Below are positions 34,628-43,891 of a stretch of DNA of 64,000 nucleotides, piece after piece. The translations under genes and the position numbers were made by a program. Origin of the DNA: Methylococcaceae bacterium UBA6146. Lineage in GTDB: Bacteria > Pseudomonadota > Gammaproteobacteria > Methylococcales > Methylomonadaceae. Within the stretch, counting starts at the first letter, position 1. Each line of letters begins with the position of its first letter. The stretch covers positions 1 through 64,000 of the forward strand of contig DIUY01000028.1 in assembly GCA_002422395.1 (NCBI GenBank), given 5' to 3'. The notes under the pieces are model-generated. The model worked only from the letters and a program-made list of their open reading frames with translations, searched no databases and was not told the origin of the DNA.

Positions 34628-34704
34628 TGGCGCGCCCTAGAGGATTCGAACCTCTGGCCTTACCCTCCGGAGGGGTACGCTCTATCCAGCTGAGCTAAGG
34701 GCGC
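34628..34704 (-). tRNA. tRNA-Arg (anticodon CCG)
   Basis: The reverse complement folds as a complete cloverleaf of 77 nt with encoded CCA. Acceptor GCGCCCT pairs with AGGGCGC, the D arm contains AGCTGGATA, the anticodon stem is TACCC/GGGTA with loop CTCCGGA (anticodon CCG, reading CGG), and the T loop is GTTCGAATC. It lies between IS remnants on one side and non-coding DNA on the other. Confidence 0.96.
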
Positions 34705-35692
34705 ATTGTGATAAAATTACACTTTCTAGCCAAGCCATATAAAGTACAATGGAATATTATAACTGATTATTATTATATACGACAATCTAGGTTATATAAA
34801 GCTAGGCAAATACAGCCAAGGCTATCGCGCTATTCAACCCTTTCCCGAAGCCCCATTTTGCTCGGTAGCGGCCACCCAAAAGCCCCGAGCTTACTTCGGG
34901 TTATAGACTGTGTATTAAGGTGGTTTCCAGACGGCGCAAAAGCCATGCTGTTAGCCGACCGATTTAGCCTATTTCACTTGTTAAATACCCAGAGTTAGTA
35001 TTGTCGCTTGCGCCTGAAAGGCAATCTACCGACGAATTGGCGCGGGACGTCACAGAGCGCTATCTGCCGAACGTGTGTTTGTTTGGGCAAGGCGAGGTGA
35101 TGACGAAAATAGATGTTTTGCATGAAGCAGGATATCCCCAATCCTAGGTCATCGCCATGGATTGCCGGTCGACGCGGGTGGCGGTATTGGATTACGGTTC
35201 ACGTTGGGCGATTGAACGAACCTTTTACGGCCCGTGTAAGTCCACCGCCGACTCCGAACCCTTGATACTGAAGCACACCAACGGCCACGAGCTTGGGCCG
35301 CCGCCGGGCATATTGGCGGCATGGTTGGCGATGTCTGGCATAATTTGTTTGATAAGGCTCGGGTGTTTTGAGCGCACCAAAGCACAAATACACTAGTTTA
35401 CACATGGCTGTGCCGGATGTTGGTTGGCTCCGTACCCAAAAGCGAATGGCCTGCCGATAGCATTGATGGCATTATGGCAAGCGCCTTACTGAGGTTATCG
35501 GCAGGAACTGGTGTTTATCGGGCAAAATATCAATGCCGATAAGGCATGTTGGGAATTGGACGTCTGTTTGCTGACTAACTGCCTCGCCGGAACTATCGGA
35601 CCCTCCCTAAGGAGCTGGTTTTGGGAAGTTATTTTTAGCCAAATCCTAAGTTTTACCCCCTCATCCATCATCAATGATGCCCTATTGAGTTT
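34705..35692. other. gene-poor segment with a possible transposase remnant
   Basis: Nearly 1 kb with no intact gene. At 35157-35260 the plus strand reads TRVAVLDYGSRWAIERTFYGPCKS, similar to the ...Y-x-x-RW-x-IE-x-x-F-x-x-x-KS region of IS4-type transposases, but the flanks are uninformative. This would fit the tRNA-adjacent accumulation of mobile scraps. Low confidence. Confidence 0.3.
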
Positions 35693-36676
35693 TCAACCCT
35701 GAAAGCTGTATTCAGTGAGTTTCACGGGAGAGACAAATCCGGGAGGCTTGAGCGCGAGTACAGAACACCTTACCTGTTCAAAAATAGCCTCAGCGGTATT
35801 GCCAATAATCAACCCGGATATGCCTGTCCGCGCAACCGTCCCCATAACAACCAAATCGGCCCCCAACTCCCCTGCCATGGCAGTTATCACTCGGCGTGCC
35901 TCCCCCTTGCGGAGGTGGAACCTGGGGGAGAGGTAATCATAAGCTTCAGTGCCGATCCGGCTTCGTAACCATTCGCCCAACTGGTACAGCCCGGCCTGGT
36001 GGCGTAAACGCTCCCCTTCTAAATAAGTGGCAACAGCAGCGGCCGGATTTCGACTCCATGTTTGAATTTTTCCTTCGGCAATCGTCTCCCAGGCATGCGC
36101 CAGATGCAAGGAAGCGAAGTCGGACAGAGCAAGCGAAGCGGACAGCTCAAGAATCTGCTGGTTTAGGCTCTGCTCCTCGACACATGAACGCCGCAGGTCA
36201 AAATCGACCGCAGCAAGAATGTTGCTGTAATTAGACTTCTCATATGGCTTCATCAGCCACACAGGACAGGGACATTTGCGTAACAGATGCATATCGTCAC
36301 TGCCGAACAGCCTCTCCATAAAATCGGGATTTTCCGCAGTCTTAATTACCAGATCGTATCCATGGCGCAGCACAGCGCGGATAATTTCAAGAAAAACCGT
36401 GCCTATAAACACATCGAGCTTAATTTTTAACCGTCCACTGTGCGGCTTGACCAACAACTCCAGGCGTTGCCTGCGTTCTCTCGCCATTGCCTCCTGCAGG
36501 TCAGCAGAATTCGTCTCACCACCGAACAACCCTATATCCGCAGTAATACGGGGGATTACATCAATGACCGTCAGTTCGGCCTGGTTATTCTCTGCCAGAG
36601 TCACCGCCCGCGCTAAGGCTGGTGTCTGATCCACACTTCCATCCGATACATAGAGAATGCTCTTGAACCGTTTCAT
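35693..36676 (-). CDS. tandem universal stress protein (UspE-like)
   Basis: A 327-residue protein with two UspA domains. The first covers about 1-145 (ILYVSDGSVDQTPALARAVTLAE and CPVWLMKP). The second covers about 150-315 and has the nucleotide-binding G-x2-G-x9-G-[ST] type motif as GTVARTGISGLIIGNTAEAI. The architecture is that of UspE. The start overlaps the CPA2 antiporter stop by 4 nt, so the stress protein is co-expressed with the transporter. Confidence 0.88.
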   Translation of the reverse strand: MKRFKSILYVSDGSVDQTPALARAVTLAENNQAELTVIDVIPRITADIGLFGGETNSADLQEAMARERRQRLELLVKPHSGRLKIKLDVFIGTVFLEIIRAVLRHGYDLVIKTAENPDFMERLFGSDDMHLLRKCPCPVWLMKPYEKSNYSNILAAVDFDLRRSCVEEQSLNQQILELSASLALSDFASLHLAHAWETIAEGKIQTWSRNPAAAVATYLEGERLRHQAGLYQLGEWLRSRIGTEAYDYLSPRFHLRKGEARRVITAMAGELGADLVVMGTVARTGISGLIIGNTAEAIFEQVRCSVLALKPPGFVSPVKLTEYSFQG

Positions 36677-38340
36677 AAGGCGCCCCCCGGAGTGGCTTTC
36701 GAATCCGGTCTGGTATGGAGAAGCAAACGATCCGCCGCTTCACGTGCCGCATCGGCATAAGGGACGAGTATCAAATCAACCCCATCCCGCTCAAATTGCA
36801 GGGCATCGTGGCGACCAGAGACGGAGAGCGCCACCTTGCCCTGATAGCACTGCTGCCGAAGCCCTTGCAGTAACATCCGGTTAATCGCGCGGTCACGTAT
36901 GGTACTCACGACCCAGTTCACCCGCTCCAGCGGTAAAGAGGCAATAAATTCCGGATCTTCGGCGTCGCCGTAATGGACAGCAAAACCATCACGGATGTGG
37001 TGCCTCACCGCTTCCGGATCGAAGTCCACCGCTAGCAAGCGGCAGCCCCGGTCACGCAGGTTGGTTGCCACCGCAGCTCCATAGCGTCCCAAGCCAAATA
37101 GGAGGATATCTACGTTCCGATCATCCCCAACCGAGCCCTCCAGCTCCCGATGAGCCACCTTGCGCTCGAATACGCTCAGATAGGGCGAGAGGCACTCATA
37201 AAGGTAATGTGAGTAGATGATCATGTAGGTGGAGGCACTGATGGTAATTAACCCCACCAAGGTGATGAGTCCCACTGTGTCTTGATCGAGATGCCCCAGG
37301 CTGAAGCCGAGCGCAGCCAGAATCAGCGAGAATTCACTAATCTGCGCCACCGTAAGCCCCGCCAGAAAACTGGTACGTTTGCGGTAACCCATATAGCCCA
37401 TGATAGCCATGACGATCAAGGGATTGCCCAACAAAACGAACAGCGAGAACACCGCCGCCGCAGGCATCTGTGCACCAAGGGCGGTTATCTCCAGATTGGC
37501 GCCCAGTTCAATAAAGAAAAACAGCAACAGAAAGTCACGCAGGGTGACTAAGCGGGCGGCTACCTGTTCACGGTATGGAGTAGAGGCGACCGAGATACCT
37601 GCCAGGAAAGCCCCCACCTCCTTGTTGAAGCCCAAGGCATCACCGGCCGTTGCGCCCAGAACCGCCCAGGCGATGGCGAACAGTATCAATAGCTCGGAGG
37701 AATGAGCGATACGATGCAGTAGACTGTTCATAACGAAGCGCATCAATAATGCCACGACAAGTAACATCGCCGCTCCTTTGGCTAGAACTAGCAGCGCTTC
37801 CAACCCCAGATTAACCTCGTCAGTGGTCTGGCCAAAAGCGGTTAACCCTATCATAACCAGCACCACCACGATGTCCTGAACAATTAGAAAGCCCACTGCA
37901 ATTCGCCCATGTAACGAATCCACCTCCCGTTTGTCCGAGAGAAGTTTGACTATTATGATTGTACTGGAAAAGGTGAGCGCAACGGCCACGTAGATAGCCG
38001 TGACATGAGACATACCCAGCGCCAGAGCGATCAGATAGCCGATTACCGAAGTGAAAATGACCTGACCCAAACCGGAGGCTAGAGCGACCGGCCCCACTGT
38101 GCGGATGATGTGCAAATCGAGCTTTAACCCAACTACAAATAGTAGCAGGACGATACCCAAACGGGCGAACAGCTCGATTTCGCTACTGTGCGCCACCCAA
38201 CCGAGGACCGAAGGGCCGAGCAGTATGCCCACGGCGATAAAGGCGACAATCAGCGGTTGGCGCAGGAGTTGTGCGATGCCCCCGCTGACAACCGCTAAAC
38301 CGACTATCACTCCAATCTGTACAAAAACGTTTTCAAACAT
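36673..38340 (-). CDS. CPA2-family monovalent cation/H+ antiporter with RCK domain (KefB/RosB-like)
   Basis: Inner-membrane K+/H+ (or Na+/H+) antiporter of 555 residues. The Na_H_Exchanger membrane domain (about 1-385) contains many TM helices. The C-terminal TrkA-N domain starts DILLFGLGRYGAAVATNL (about 410-427), a Rossmann G-x-G-x-x-G nucleotide site, and continues LLAVDFDPEAV. No TrkA-C domain is present. Regulation by NAD(H) or glutathione adducts is typical of relatives. It forms an operon with the downstream universal stress protein gene. Confidence 0.88.
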   Translation of the reverse strand: MFENVFVQIGVIVGLAVVSGGIAQLLRQPLIVAFIAVGILLGPSVLGWVAHSSEIELFARLGIVLLLFVVGLKLDLHIIRTVGPVALASGLGQVIFTSVIGYLIALALGMSHVTAIYVAVALTFSSTIIIVKLLSDKREVDSLHGRIAVGFLIVQDIVVVLVMIGLTAFGQTTDEVNLGLEALLVLAKGAAMLLVVALLMRFVMNSLLHRIAHSSELLILFAIAWAVLGATAGDALGFNKEVGAFLAGISVASTPYREQVAARLVTLRDFLLLFFFIELGANLEITALGAQMPAAAVFSLFVLLGNPLIVMAIMGYMGYRKRTSFLAGLTVAQISEFSLILAALGFSLGHLDQDTVGLITLVGLITISASTYMIIYSHYLYECLSPYLSVFERKVAHRELEGSVGDDRNVDILLFGLGRYGAAVATNLRDRGCRLLAVDFDPEAVRHHIRDGFAVHYGDAEDPEFIASLPLERVNWVVSTIRDRAINRMLLQGLRQQCYQGKVALSVSGRHDALQFERDGVDLILVPYADAAREAADRLLLHTRPDSKATPGGAL

Positions 38341-38495
38341 TCGTTATCTCAAGTTATCTGAAGAAATCTGAAAGTATTCCGTCCTAACTCTCATGAACGC
38401 CCTCGCTTGTCCTTGGGCTTGAAAGCGCGTATATGCCAAGCATTGTCCCATCTTAGCATATGGGAAACGATGCAAGGAGGTCGATGTAATATTTA

Positions 38496-39236
38496 TAGGA
38501 CTTTCGCTATATCCCAGAGTAAGTCGTAATCTTGGTGTTATCCAGTCCAGTTTTTAGGTGGCCGTAAAACAAATTTTGCCTGATTTGGTAAAGGGTGGTT
38601 TTGAATTCTTTGGCCTTCACTTTCAAGGGAATCCAAGCATGGTAGCAGCAGGCAAGAGGGTTGCGCTGTGACCGTGCCTTGCGGCACTGGCATTTTTCAG
38701 ACCCCGTCAGCTGTTTGATTTCACGGCGGAACTGCTGCCCGACCTGCCAGTGCACGTCGTTCGCTTTTTGGGCGACCTGCGCGGTCAGGTTGTTGTCAAA
38801 CCCATTAGTGACTGGCCAGTCAATGTCACCGTTTGTGGCGACCAGCTTGAACAATTTGACCTTGAAAGGCACTTTTTTCAGCTTGATGACGCCCACCGTT
38901 TTGAGCCGTTCAGGTGTCCAGTCGGTGTCATCCAAATGGACATGGCCTTCTTCCTTGCGGGGACTCACCAAGCGGTTGCTTTTTAGGGTGGGCGTCCTAA
39001 AGGGCATAAATAAAAGGGCATTTTCAGGGCGTTGGCCAACCCCCAAGCTTGCCGAGCCGTGATCCGGTTGCGTTTCAGGAAGTTGCCCACCACAACATGG
39101 TTGGCATCTTCCACGTGTTCGGGCCAGTTGTAGCAGGTGTAATTGATCGGCGTGCTGGTCAGGTATTCTATGTGTCTATGCTTCGTTATCATGCCGCATA
39201 ACATACACTACTTTTTTCAGGGTAGCGAAAGCCCTA
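38496..39236 (-). mobile_element. collapsed IS701-like insertion sequence
   Basis: Terminal inverted repeats TAGGACTTTCGCTA (38496-38509, inward on plus) and TAGGGCTTTCGCTA (39223-39236, inward on minus) match at 13 of 14 positions. Between them, on the minus strand, lie an N-terminal transposase piece (NYTCYNWPEHVEDANHVVV, from 39204) and a C-terminal piece (VKLFKLVATNGDIDWPVTN, then WQVGQQFRREIKQLTGSEKCQCRKA). The middle, including the first catalytic aspartates, has been deleted. Inactive. Confidence 0.75.
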
Positions 39237-39244
39237 GCTTTTTT

Positions 39245-39284
39245 GACTCCGCTGTCACTTAAGCATTTGAATGTTTGCCACTAC
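39245..39284 (-). repeat. uninterrupted copy of the repeat that is split at 4.5 kb
   Basis: The minus strand reads GGTAGTGGCAAACATTC, AAATGCTTAAGTGACAG, CGGAGTC without interruption. It preserves the pre-insertion state of the site occupied by the MITE at 4544-4653. It lies just outside the IS701-like element. Confidence 0.6.
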
Positions 39285-39472
39285 CAGTACGTTTAAGACC
39301 TTTACGAACAATAAAATCGTGATTTCGCTCCGATTTACTATCTTAGAAGAGCTCTGTTACTGCAAAAATATTAAACAGGTTATTAGAAAAAAACCTGGCA
39401 TTTTCCGGCCTACTGACGACAAAGTTTGTCACAATTATTTTAATGATTCAATAATTGTTGTATAGTTGCATT

Positions 39473-39856
39473 ATGGAAAAACAACTTGCAACAACAATAT
39501 TTGAATCGCTGGCTTCCGGCGTAAGGCTGGATGTGTTTCGGCTGCTGGTTAAAAATGCACCCAACGGCCTGGTCGCCGGGGAAATTGCAGCACTGCTGGC
39601 TTTGCCGCCCACCAACCTTTCTTTTCATCTTAAAGCACTGACTCAGGCCGGTTTGCTCAATGTTACCCAGGAAGGCCGCTACCAGCGTTATCGCGCCAAT
39701 CTGGCCATCATGCAGGAACTGATTGTTTATCTGACCTCCGAATGCTGTACCGGCCAGCCTGAGCAATGCTTTGAGAGCAATTCAGCATCGGACCGTTGTG
39801 ACACTGAAACGAATCTTTCAACTACTCAAATAGACCCAATAGACGCTTATTTATGA
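39473..39856 (+). CDS. arsR: ArsR-family repressor
   Basis: A 127-residue winged-helix metalloregulator. DNA-binding core: LVAGEIAALLALPPTNLSFHLKALTQAGLLNVTQEGRYQRYRAN. The usual ELCVCDL arsenic-binding motif is absent from the recognition helix. Cysteines instead lie near the C terminus (SECCTGQPEQC and RCDTE), as in the ArsR types that bind arsenite with C-terminal or alternative cysteine pairs. ATG 39473 is chosen over an upstream TTG. The stop overlaps arsC by 4 nt. Confidence 0.9.
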   Translation: MEKQLATTIFESLASGVRLDVFRLLVKNAPNGLVAGEIAALLALPPTNLSFHLKALTQAGLLNVTQEGRYQRYRANLAIMQELIVYLTSECCTGQPEQCFESNSASDRCDTETNLSTTQIDPIDAYL

Positions 39857-40332
39857 ATGTACTTTTTCTTTGTACCGGCAATTCCTGCCGTTCCATTCTC
39901 GGCGAGGCCACCTTCAACCATTTGGCACCGGAAGGCTGGCGAGCCATGAGCGCAGGCAGCAAACCCACGGGGCAAGTCCACCCTCGTTCACTCGCCTTGC
40001 TCGCGCGTGAAGGCATTTCTACCGAAGGTTATTACAGTAAATCCTGGAATGATCTGCCTGTCACGCCGGATATTGTACTCAGCGTCTGCGGCAACGCCGC
40101 CAACGAAACTTGTCCCGTTTATCTTGGCCCGGTGCTGCGCAGCCATTGGGGTGTCGAAGATCCGGCCCACGTTACCGGCACCGATGACGAAATTGATGCG
40201 GCCTTCATGACCGCCTATCGCATCCTCCGTCATCGTATTGAGCAATTTCTGGCATTGCCGCTCAACGAATTACAAAACGACCACGAACGCCTGAAAGCGG
40301 AACTGGACCGCATCAGCACCTTGTTACCCTAA
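39853..40332 (+). CDS. arsC: arsenate reductase, LMW-phosphatase type
   Basis: Cytoplasmic enzyme that reduces arsenate to arsenite. The 159-residue protein has the phosphatase P-loop C-x5-R (C7-TGNSC-R13), then C79 and C87 (VCGNAANETCPVY), which form the redox relay of thioredoxin-coupled ArsC. The catalytic aspartate region is EDPAHVTG. It is coupled to arsR by an ATGA overlap. Confidence 0.93.
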   Translation: MNVLFLCTGNSCRSILGEATFNHLAPEGWRAMSAGSKPTGQVHPRSLALLAREGISTEGYYSKSWNDLPVTPDIVLSVCGNAANETCPVYLGPVLRSHWGVEDPAHVTGTDDEIDAAFMTAYRILRHRIEQFLALPLNELQNDHERLKAELDRISTLLP

Positions 40333-40350
40333 CCTTTAAGGATATATATC

Positions 40351-40707
40351 ATGACAAGCATTCAAGTATTCGATCCAGCCCTGTGTTGCAGCACGGGCGT
40401 TTGCGGTGTAGACGTCGATCAACAATTGGTCGGCTTTTCTGCCGATGTCGATTGGGCCAAGCAAAACGGCGCAGAAATCGAGCGTTTCAACCTGGCCCAG
40501 CAACCGATGGCTTTTGCCGAAAACCTGGTCGTGAAAGGCTTTCTGGAGCGTTCCGGTGCCGAAGCGCTGCCGTTGATTCTGGTCGATGGTGAAATTGCGT
40601 TAGCCGGTCGCTATCCGAATCGCGACGAACTGGCACGCTGGGCCGGAATAACTCAAGTTGAAGAAAAATCCGAGGCTGCTTGCTGTAGCGGCAGCAAATG
40701 CAGCTAA
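40351..40707 (+). CDS. arsD: ArsD arsenic metallochaperone
   Basis: Carries trivalent arsenic to the ArsA ATPase and acts as a weak trans-repressor. The 118-residue protein has the metal triad C12, C13 and C18 (LCCSTGVCG) and a second C-rich end (ACCSGSKCS). AAGGA lies before the ATG. It sits 18 nt after arsC and 21 nt before arsA. Confidence 0.94.
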   Translation: MTSIQVFDPALCCSTGVCGVDVDQQLVGFSADVDWAKQNGAEIERFNLAQQPMAFAENLVVKGFLERSGAEALPLILVDGEIALAGRYPNRDELARWAGITQVEEKSEAACCSGSKCS

Positions 40708-40728
40708 ACACATTTTGGAAAAATCGCT

Positions 40729-42492
40729 ATGCCTGACATGAAATTTATCGACCAGTCGCCGCGCTTCCTGTTTTTTACCGGCAAGGGTGGCGTAGGCAAG
40801 ACCTCGATTGCCTGCGCCACGGCGATACAGTTGGCGGATGCCGGGCAGCAGGTGCTGCTGGTCAGCACCGACCCGGCCTCCAACGTCGGTCAAGTATTCG
40901 GTATCAGCATCGGCAACCATATCACCGCCATTCCGGCAGTGCTGGGTCTGGCAGCGCTGGAGATCGACCCACAAGCCGCCGCCCAGGCCTACCGCGATCG
41001 TATCGTCGGCCCGGTGCGCGGAGTGTTACCGGATGCTGTGGTGAAAGGCATTGAGGAACAATTATCCGGTGCCTGCACCACCGAGATTGCGGCGTTTGAC
41101 GAATTCACCGCGCTGCTGACCGATACGGCGCTAACCGCCGATTACGATCACATTGTTTTCGATACGGCACCCACCGGCCATACCATTCGCCTGTTGCAAC
41201 TGCCCGGGGCCTGGAGCGGCTTTCTTGAAGAAGGCAAAGGCGATGCATCCTGTCTCGGCCCGTTGGCCGGCCTGGAAAAGCAGCGCGAGCAATACAAGGC
41301 GGCCGTGGATGCGTTAGCCAATGAGACACGTACCCGGCTGATTCTAGTGGCCCGTGCCCAGCAAGCCGCCTTGCGCGAAGTCGCCCGTACGCATGAAGAA
41401 CTGGCTGCGATTGGCTTTCAGCATCAGTATCTGGTCATCAACGGTATTCTGCCTCGCACTGAGGCCGACAATGACCCATTAGTCGCTGCTATTCATGAAC
41501 GTGAACAGACCGCCCTGAGCAATATTCCCGAGGTTTTGAAGGGACTGCCCTGTGATGAGGTCATGCTTAAGTCATTCAATCTGGTTGGACTGGATGCCCT
41601 GCGCCAATTGCTGGTTGATTCACCCGTGCATGGGCAAGTCAGGGTGGATTCTCCCATCGAGCTCGACGAACCCAGTCTTTCCGAACTGATCGATGATATT
41701 GCCAAAGACGGTCATGGTCTGGTGATGCTGATGGGCAAAGGCGGCGTCGGCAAAACCACGCTGGCGGCAGCAGTCGCTGTCGAGCTGGCGCATCGCGGAC
41801 TGCCCGTGCATCTCACGACCTCTGACCCGGCTGCACACTTGACCGAAACGCTGAATGGCGCACTTGACAATCTAACCATAAGCCGCATCGATCCAGCGGC
41901 CGAAATCGAGCACTACCGTGAACATGTTTTGAAGACGAAAGGCGCAAAGCTCGATGAACAAGGCCGTGCTCTGCTGGAAGAAGACCTGCGCTCGCCCTGT
42001 ACCGAGGAAATCGCGGTATTCCAGGCGTTTTCCCGCATTATCCGGGAAGCAGGCAAGAAGTTCGTGGTGATGGATACCGCGCCCACCGGACACACCTTGC
42101 TGCTGCTGGATGCGACCGGCGCTTATCACCGTGAAGTGTCGCGTCAGATGGGCGGTTCCGGCCTGCATTACACCACGCCGATGATGCAATTGCAGGACAC
42201 TAAACAGACGAAAGTGCTGATTGTGACACTGGCCGAAACCACGCCGGTTCTGGAGGCCGCGAGCCTGCAAGTTGACTTGCGACGTGCAGGCATCGAACCC
42301 TGGGCCTGGATCATCAATACCAGTGTTGCCGCAGCTAATGCCAAATCGCCCTTGCTGCGCCAGCGCGCCGCCAATGAACTACGCGAGATCAATGCCGTCG
42401 CCATGTTGCATGCCCAACGTTATGCGGTGGTACCATTGCTTAAGGAAGAGCCGGTGGGCGTTACACGCTTGCTTGAATTGGCCGGTGGGTAA
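40729..42492 (+). CDS. arsA: ArsA arsenite-stimulated ATPase
   Basis: Peripheral ATPase that energises an arsenite channel such as ArsB or Acr3. The 587-residue protein contains two homologous halves, each with a P-loop (GKGGVGKTS at 18-26, GKGGVGKTT at 336-344) and a switch motif DTAPTGHT. Metal-site cysteines appear in SGACTTEIA, DASCLGPL and SPCTEEIA. It is full length. No membrane partner follows within the window, which leaves its function in doubt. Confidence 0.95.
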   Translation: MPDMKFIDQSPRFLFFTGKGGVGKTSIACATAIQLADAGQQVLLVSTDPASNVGQVFGISIGNHITAIPAVLGLAALEIDPQAAAQAYRDRIVGPVRGVLPDAVVKGIEEQLSGACTTEIAAFDEFTALLTDTALTADYDHIVFDTAPTGHTIRLLQLPGAWSGFLEEGKGDASCLGPLAGLEKQREQYKAAVDALANETRTRLILVARAQQAALREVARTHEELAAIGFQHQYLVINGILPRTEADNDPLVAAIHEREQTALSNIPEVLKGLPCDEVMLKSFNLVGLDALRQLLVDSPVHGQVRVDSPIELDEPSLSELIDDIAKDGHGLVMLMGKGGVGKTTLAAAVAVELAHRGLPVHLTTSDPAAHLTETLNGALDNLTISRIDPAAEIEHYREHVLKTKGAKLDEQGRALLEEDLRSPCTEEIAVFQAFSRIIREAGKKFVVMDTAPTGHTLLLLDATGAYHREVSRQMGGSGLHYTTPMMQLQDTKQTKVLIVTLAETTPVLEAASLQVDLRRAGIEPWAWIINTSVAAANAKSPLLRQRAANELREINAVAMLHAQRYAVVPLLKEEPVGVTRLLELAGG

Positions 42493-42518
42493 CAATCGAA
42501 TCAATCCTGAACGCTGAA

Positions 42519-42599
42519 GTGACTCAAAAAACCTACAACGTTCTGTTCATCTGCACCTGGAATTCGGCTCGCAGCATCATGGCTGAAGCCATACTCAAT
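42519..42599 (+). pseudogene. arsC N-terminal fragment (5' part of a chimeric ORF)
   Basis: GTG 42519 starts TQKTYNVLFICTWNSARSIMAEAILN, the P-loop region of a second LMW-type arsenate reductase. W replaces the usual G in CTGNSAR. At about 42600 it fuses in frame to a membrane fusion protein, so the enzyme is lost. Confidence 0.85.
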
Positions 42600-43056
42600 A
42601 TCGCCTGGCTAGTCGCGCTGATCACGGTTTTGATCTTGGCCATGTATTGGCTAAAATTCAAGCCGGTTCCGGTGATGGCTCACACAGTCGCACGGGTGCG
42701 CACCGATGAGGCCCGTGTCAAGGCCGTACTCCGGCAGGCGCGAGTGCAGCAAAATCGTCTCGCCGAACTGGTCTCCGGTAAGGCGGCCTCGCAGGAAGAG
42801 CTTGATAAGGCAACGGAAACCCTGCATATAGCCGAAGCCGATCTTAAGCGTTCCCAATCCGTCATCGTGGAGGCCCGCAGCCAAACCGTCAATGCTGAAA
42901 GGAATTTACAGCTACGCCGGGAGCAACTGGCTTTCACCGAACTGCGCAGTCCTTACGAGGGTCTGGTTGTGCGTCGCGACCGCGACCCAGGCGGCGTTGT
43001 CGTCCCCAGTTCAGCAATTTTGCAACTGATTGATATCAAGGAAATCTGGATCAGCT
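42600..43056 (+). pseudogene. membrane fusion protein fragment (middle part of the chimera)
   Basis: Almost identical to the intact adaptor at 45401-46555: IAWLVALITVLILAMYWLKFKPV, then RVRTDEARVKAVL and SGKAASQEELDKATETLHIAEADL. An internal deletion joins HTVA to RVRTDEAR, removing ~80 codons between two GTCGC sequences. It ends in KEIWIS, where cytochrome c peroxidase sequence starts. The lipoyl-like half needed for adaptor function is absent. Confidence 0.85.
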
Positions 43057-43395
43057 TGCCATTTCGGCCCGGCGTTGGGCGGTTTGTCTTATGAAAAGAT
43101 GGGCATTAAACAGGATTATTTCAAACGGCGTGGCGGCCAACTGACTGAGGCCGATAATGGCCGCTTCAACGTGACCCAGCAGGAACAAGACCGGCATTTT
43201 TTCAAGGTTCCGGTGCTGCGCAATATTGTCTTGACATACCCTTATTTTCACGACGGTTCGGTCGATAATCTTGCCGATGCGTTCAAGATCATGGGAAGAG
43301 TCCAAGAGGGCAAAACGTTTACCGATGCTGAAATTGCTAAAATTGTGGCTTTCTTGGCGACGCTGACCGGCGAGTATAAGGGGAAGCCGCGCTGA
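43057..43395 (+). pseudogene. di-heme cytochrome c peroxidase, C-terminal fragment
   Basis: In frame from about 43057 it reads ACHFGPALGGLSYEKMG, then FFKVPVLRNIVLTYPYFHDGSV and IVAFLATLTGEYKGK, the last ~110 residues of CcpA/MauG-type peroxidases. The junction falls inside the heme-binding CxxCH (only ACH remains). It carries no start or signal peptide. Confidence 0.85.
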
Positions 43396-43782
43396 TGGCA
43401 TTGACTACGGAGACATCAAATAAACGAGGGTGGGCGAGTGTGTTTAGGCTTTGTGCACTAAGCGCCGTAGGTTGATGATATGGACTCCACGCTCACCCTG
43501 GTGCAGCCGTGTAGGGTGGGCAATGCTGTCGTTTCCGGATAATTAACATTGTTCGCGCGGACACGAACTGCGTTGCCCACCCTACATGACTTTTTAAATT
43601 TGCCGGATATGGATGATGGCTCGATTACGTTGATTGACTTGCAAAAAATGGCAAAGAAAACCAGTATCGATACCCTGAAAAACAATGGTTTAAAACCCCA
43701 TGACATTTATATGTTGCCGCCATGGCATACCGATGATGCGCATTAACCAAGACAAATCATTTCGTGGATCAACTGTGTTTTT
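43396..43782. other. non-coding gap with a palindromic repeat and a possible gene scrap
   Basis: A 45-codon stretch (43606-43746) reads DDGSITLIDLQKMAKKTSIDTLKNNGLKPHDIYML and may be the end of a lost gene; I cannot place it. The rest is non-coding and includes the family C repeat. Confidence 0.4.
43511..43585. repeat. GTAGGGTGGGC palindromic repeat (family C), copy 3
   Basis: Arms GTAGGGTGGGCAATGC and GCGTTGCCCACCCTAC form a near-perfect inverted repeat 75 bp long. The same arms occur at 8.2 and 22.5 kb. Confidence 0.7.
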
Positions 43783-43891
43783 GGTAGTGGGTTAAATCTG
43801 TAATTTTAGTTCGTAATGTGGAGTGCAAACCTAGGTTTGCGCCTATACAAGCCTAGGCTTGTACTCCAGCCACCAGATTTAACCCACTACC
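43783..43891. mobile_element. MITE-like palindromic element, copy 2
   Basis: Bounded by GGTAGTGGGTTAAATCTG and CAGATTTAACCCACTACC, with internal palindromes GCAAACCTAGGTTTGC and CAAGCCTAGGCTTG. Flanks GTGTTTTT and GTTTTTTT are an imperfect duplication. Its right end supplies the stop codon of the decayed kinase gene. Confidence 0.75.

Noticed and set aside
34502..34693. 63-codon frame over the tRNA-Arg
   Set aside because: A known type of artefact: its end is the antisense of the tRNA (EDSNLWPYPPEGYALSS).
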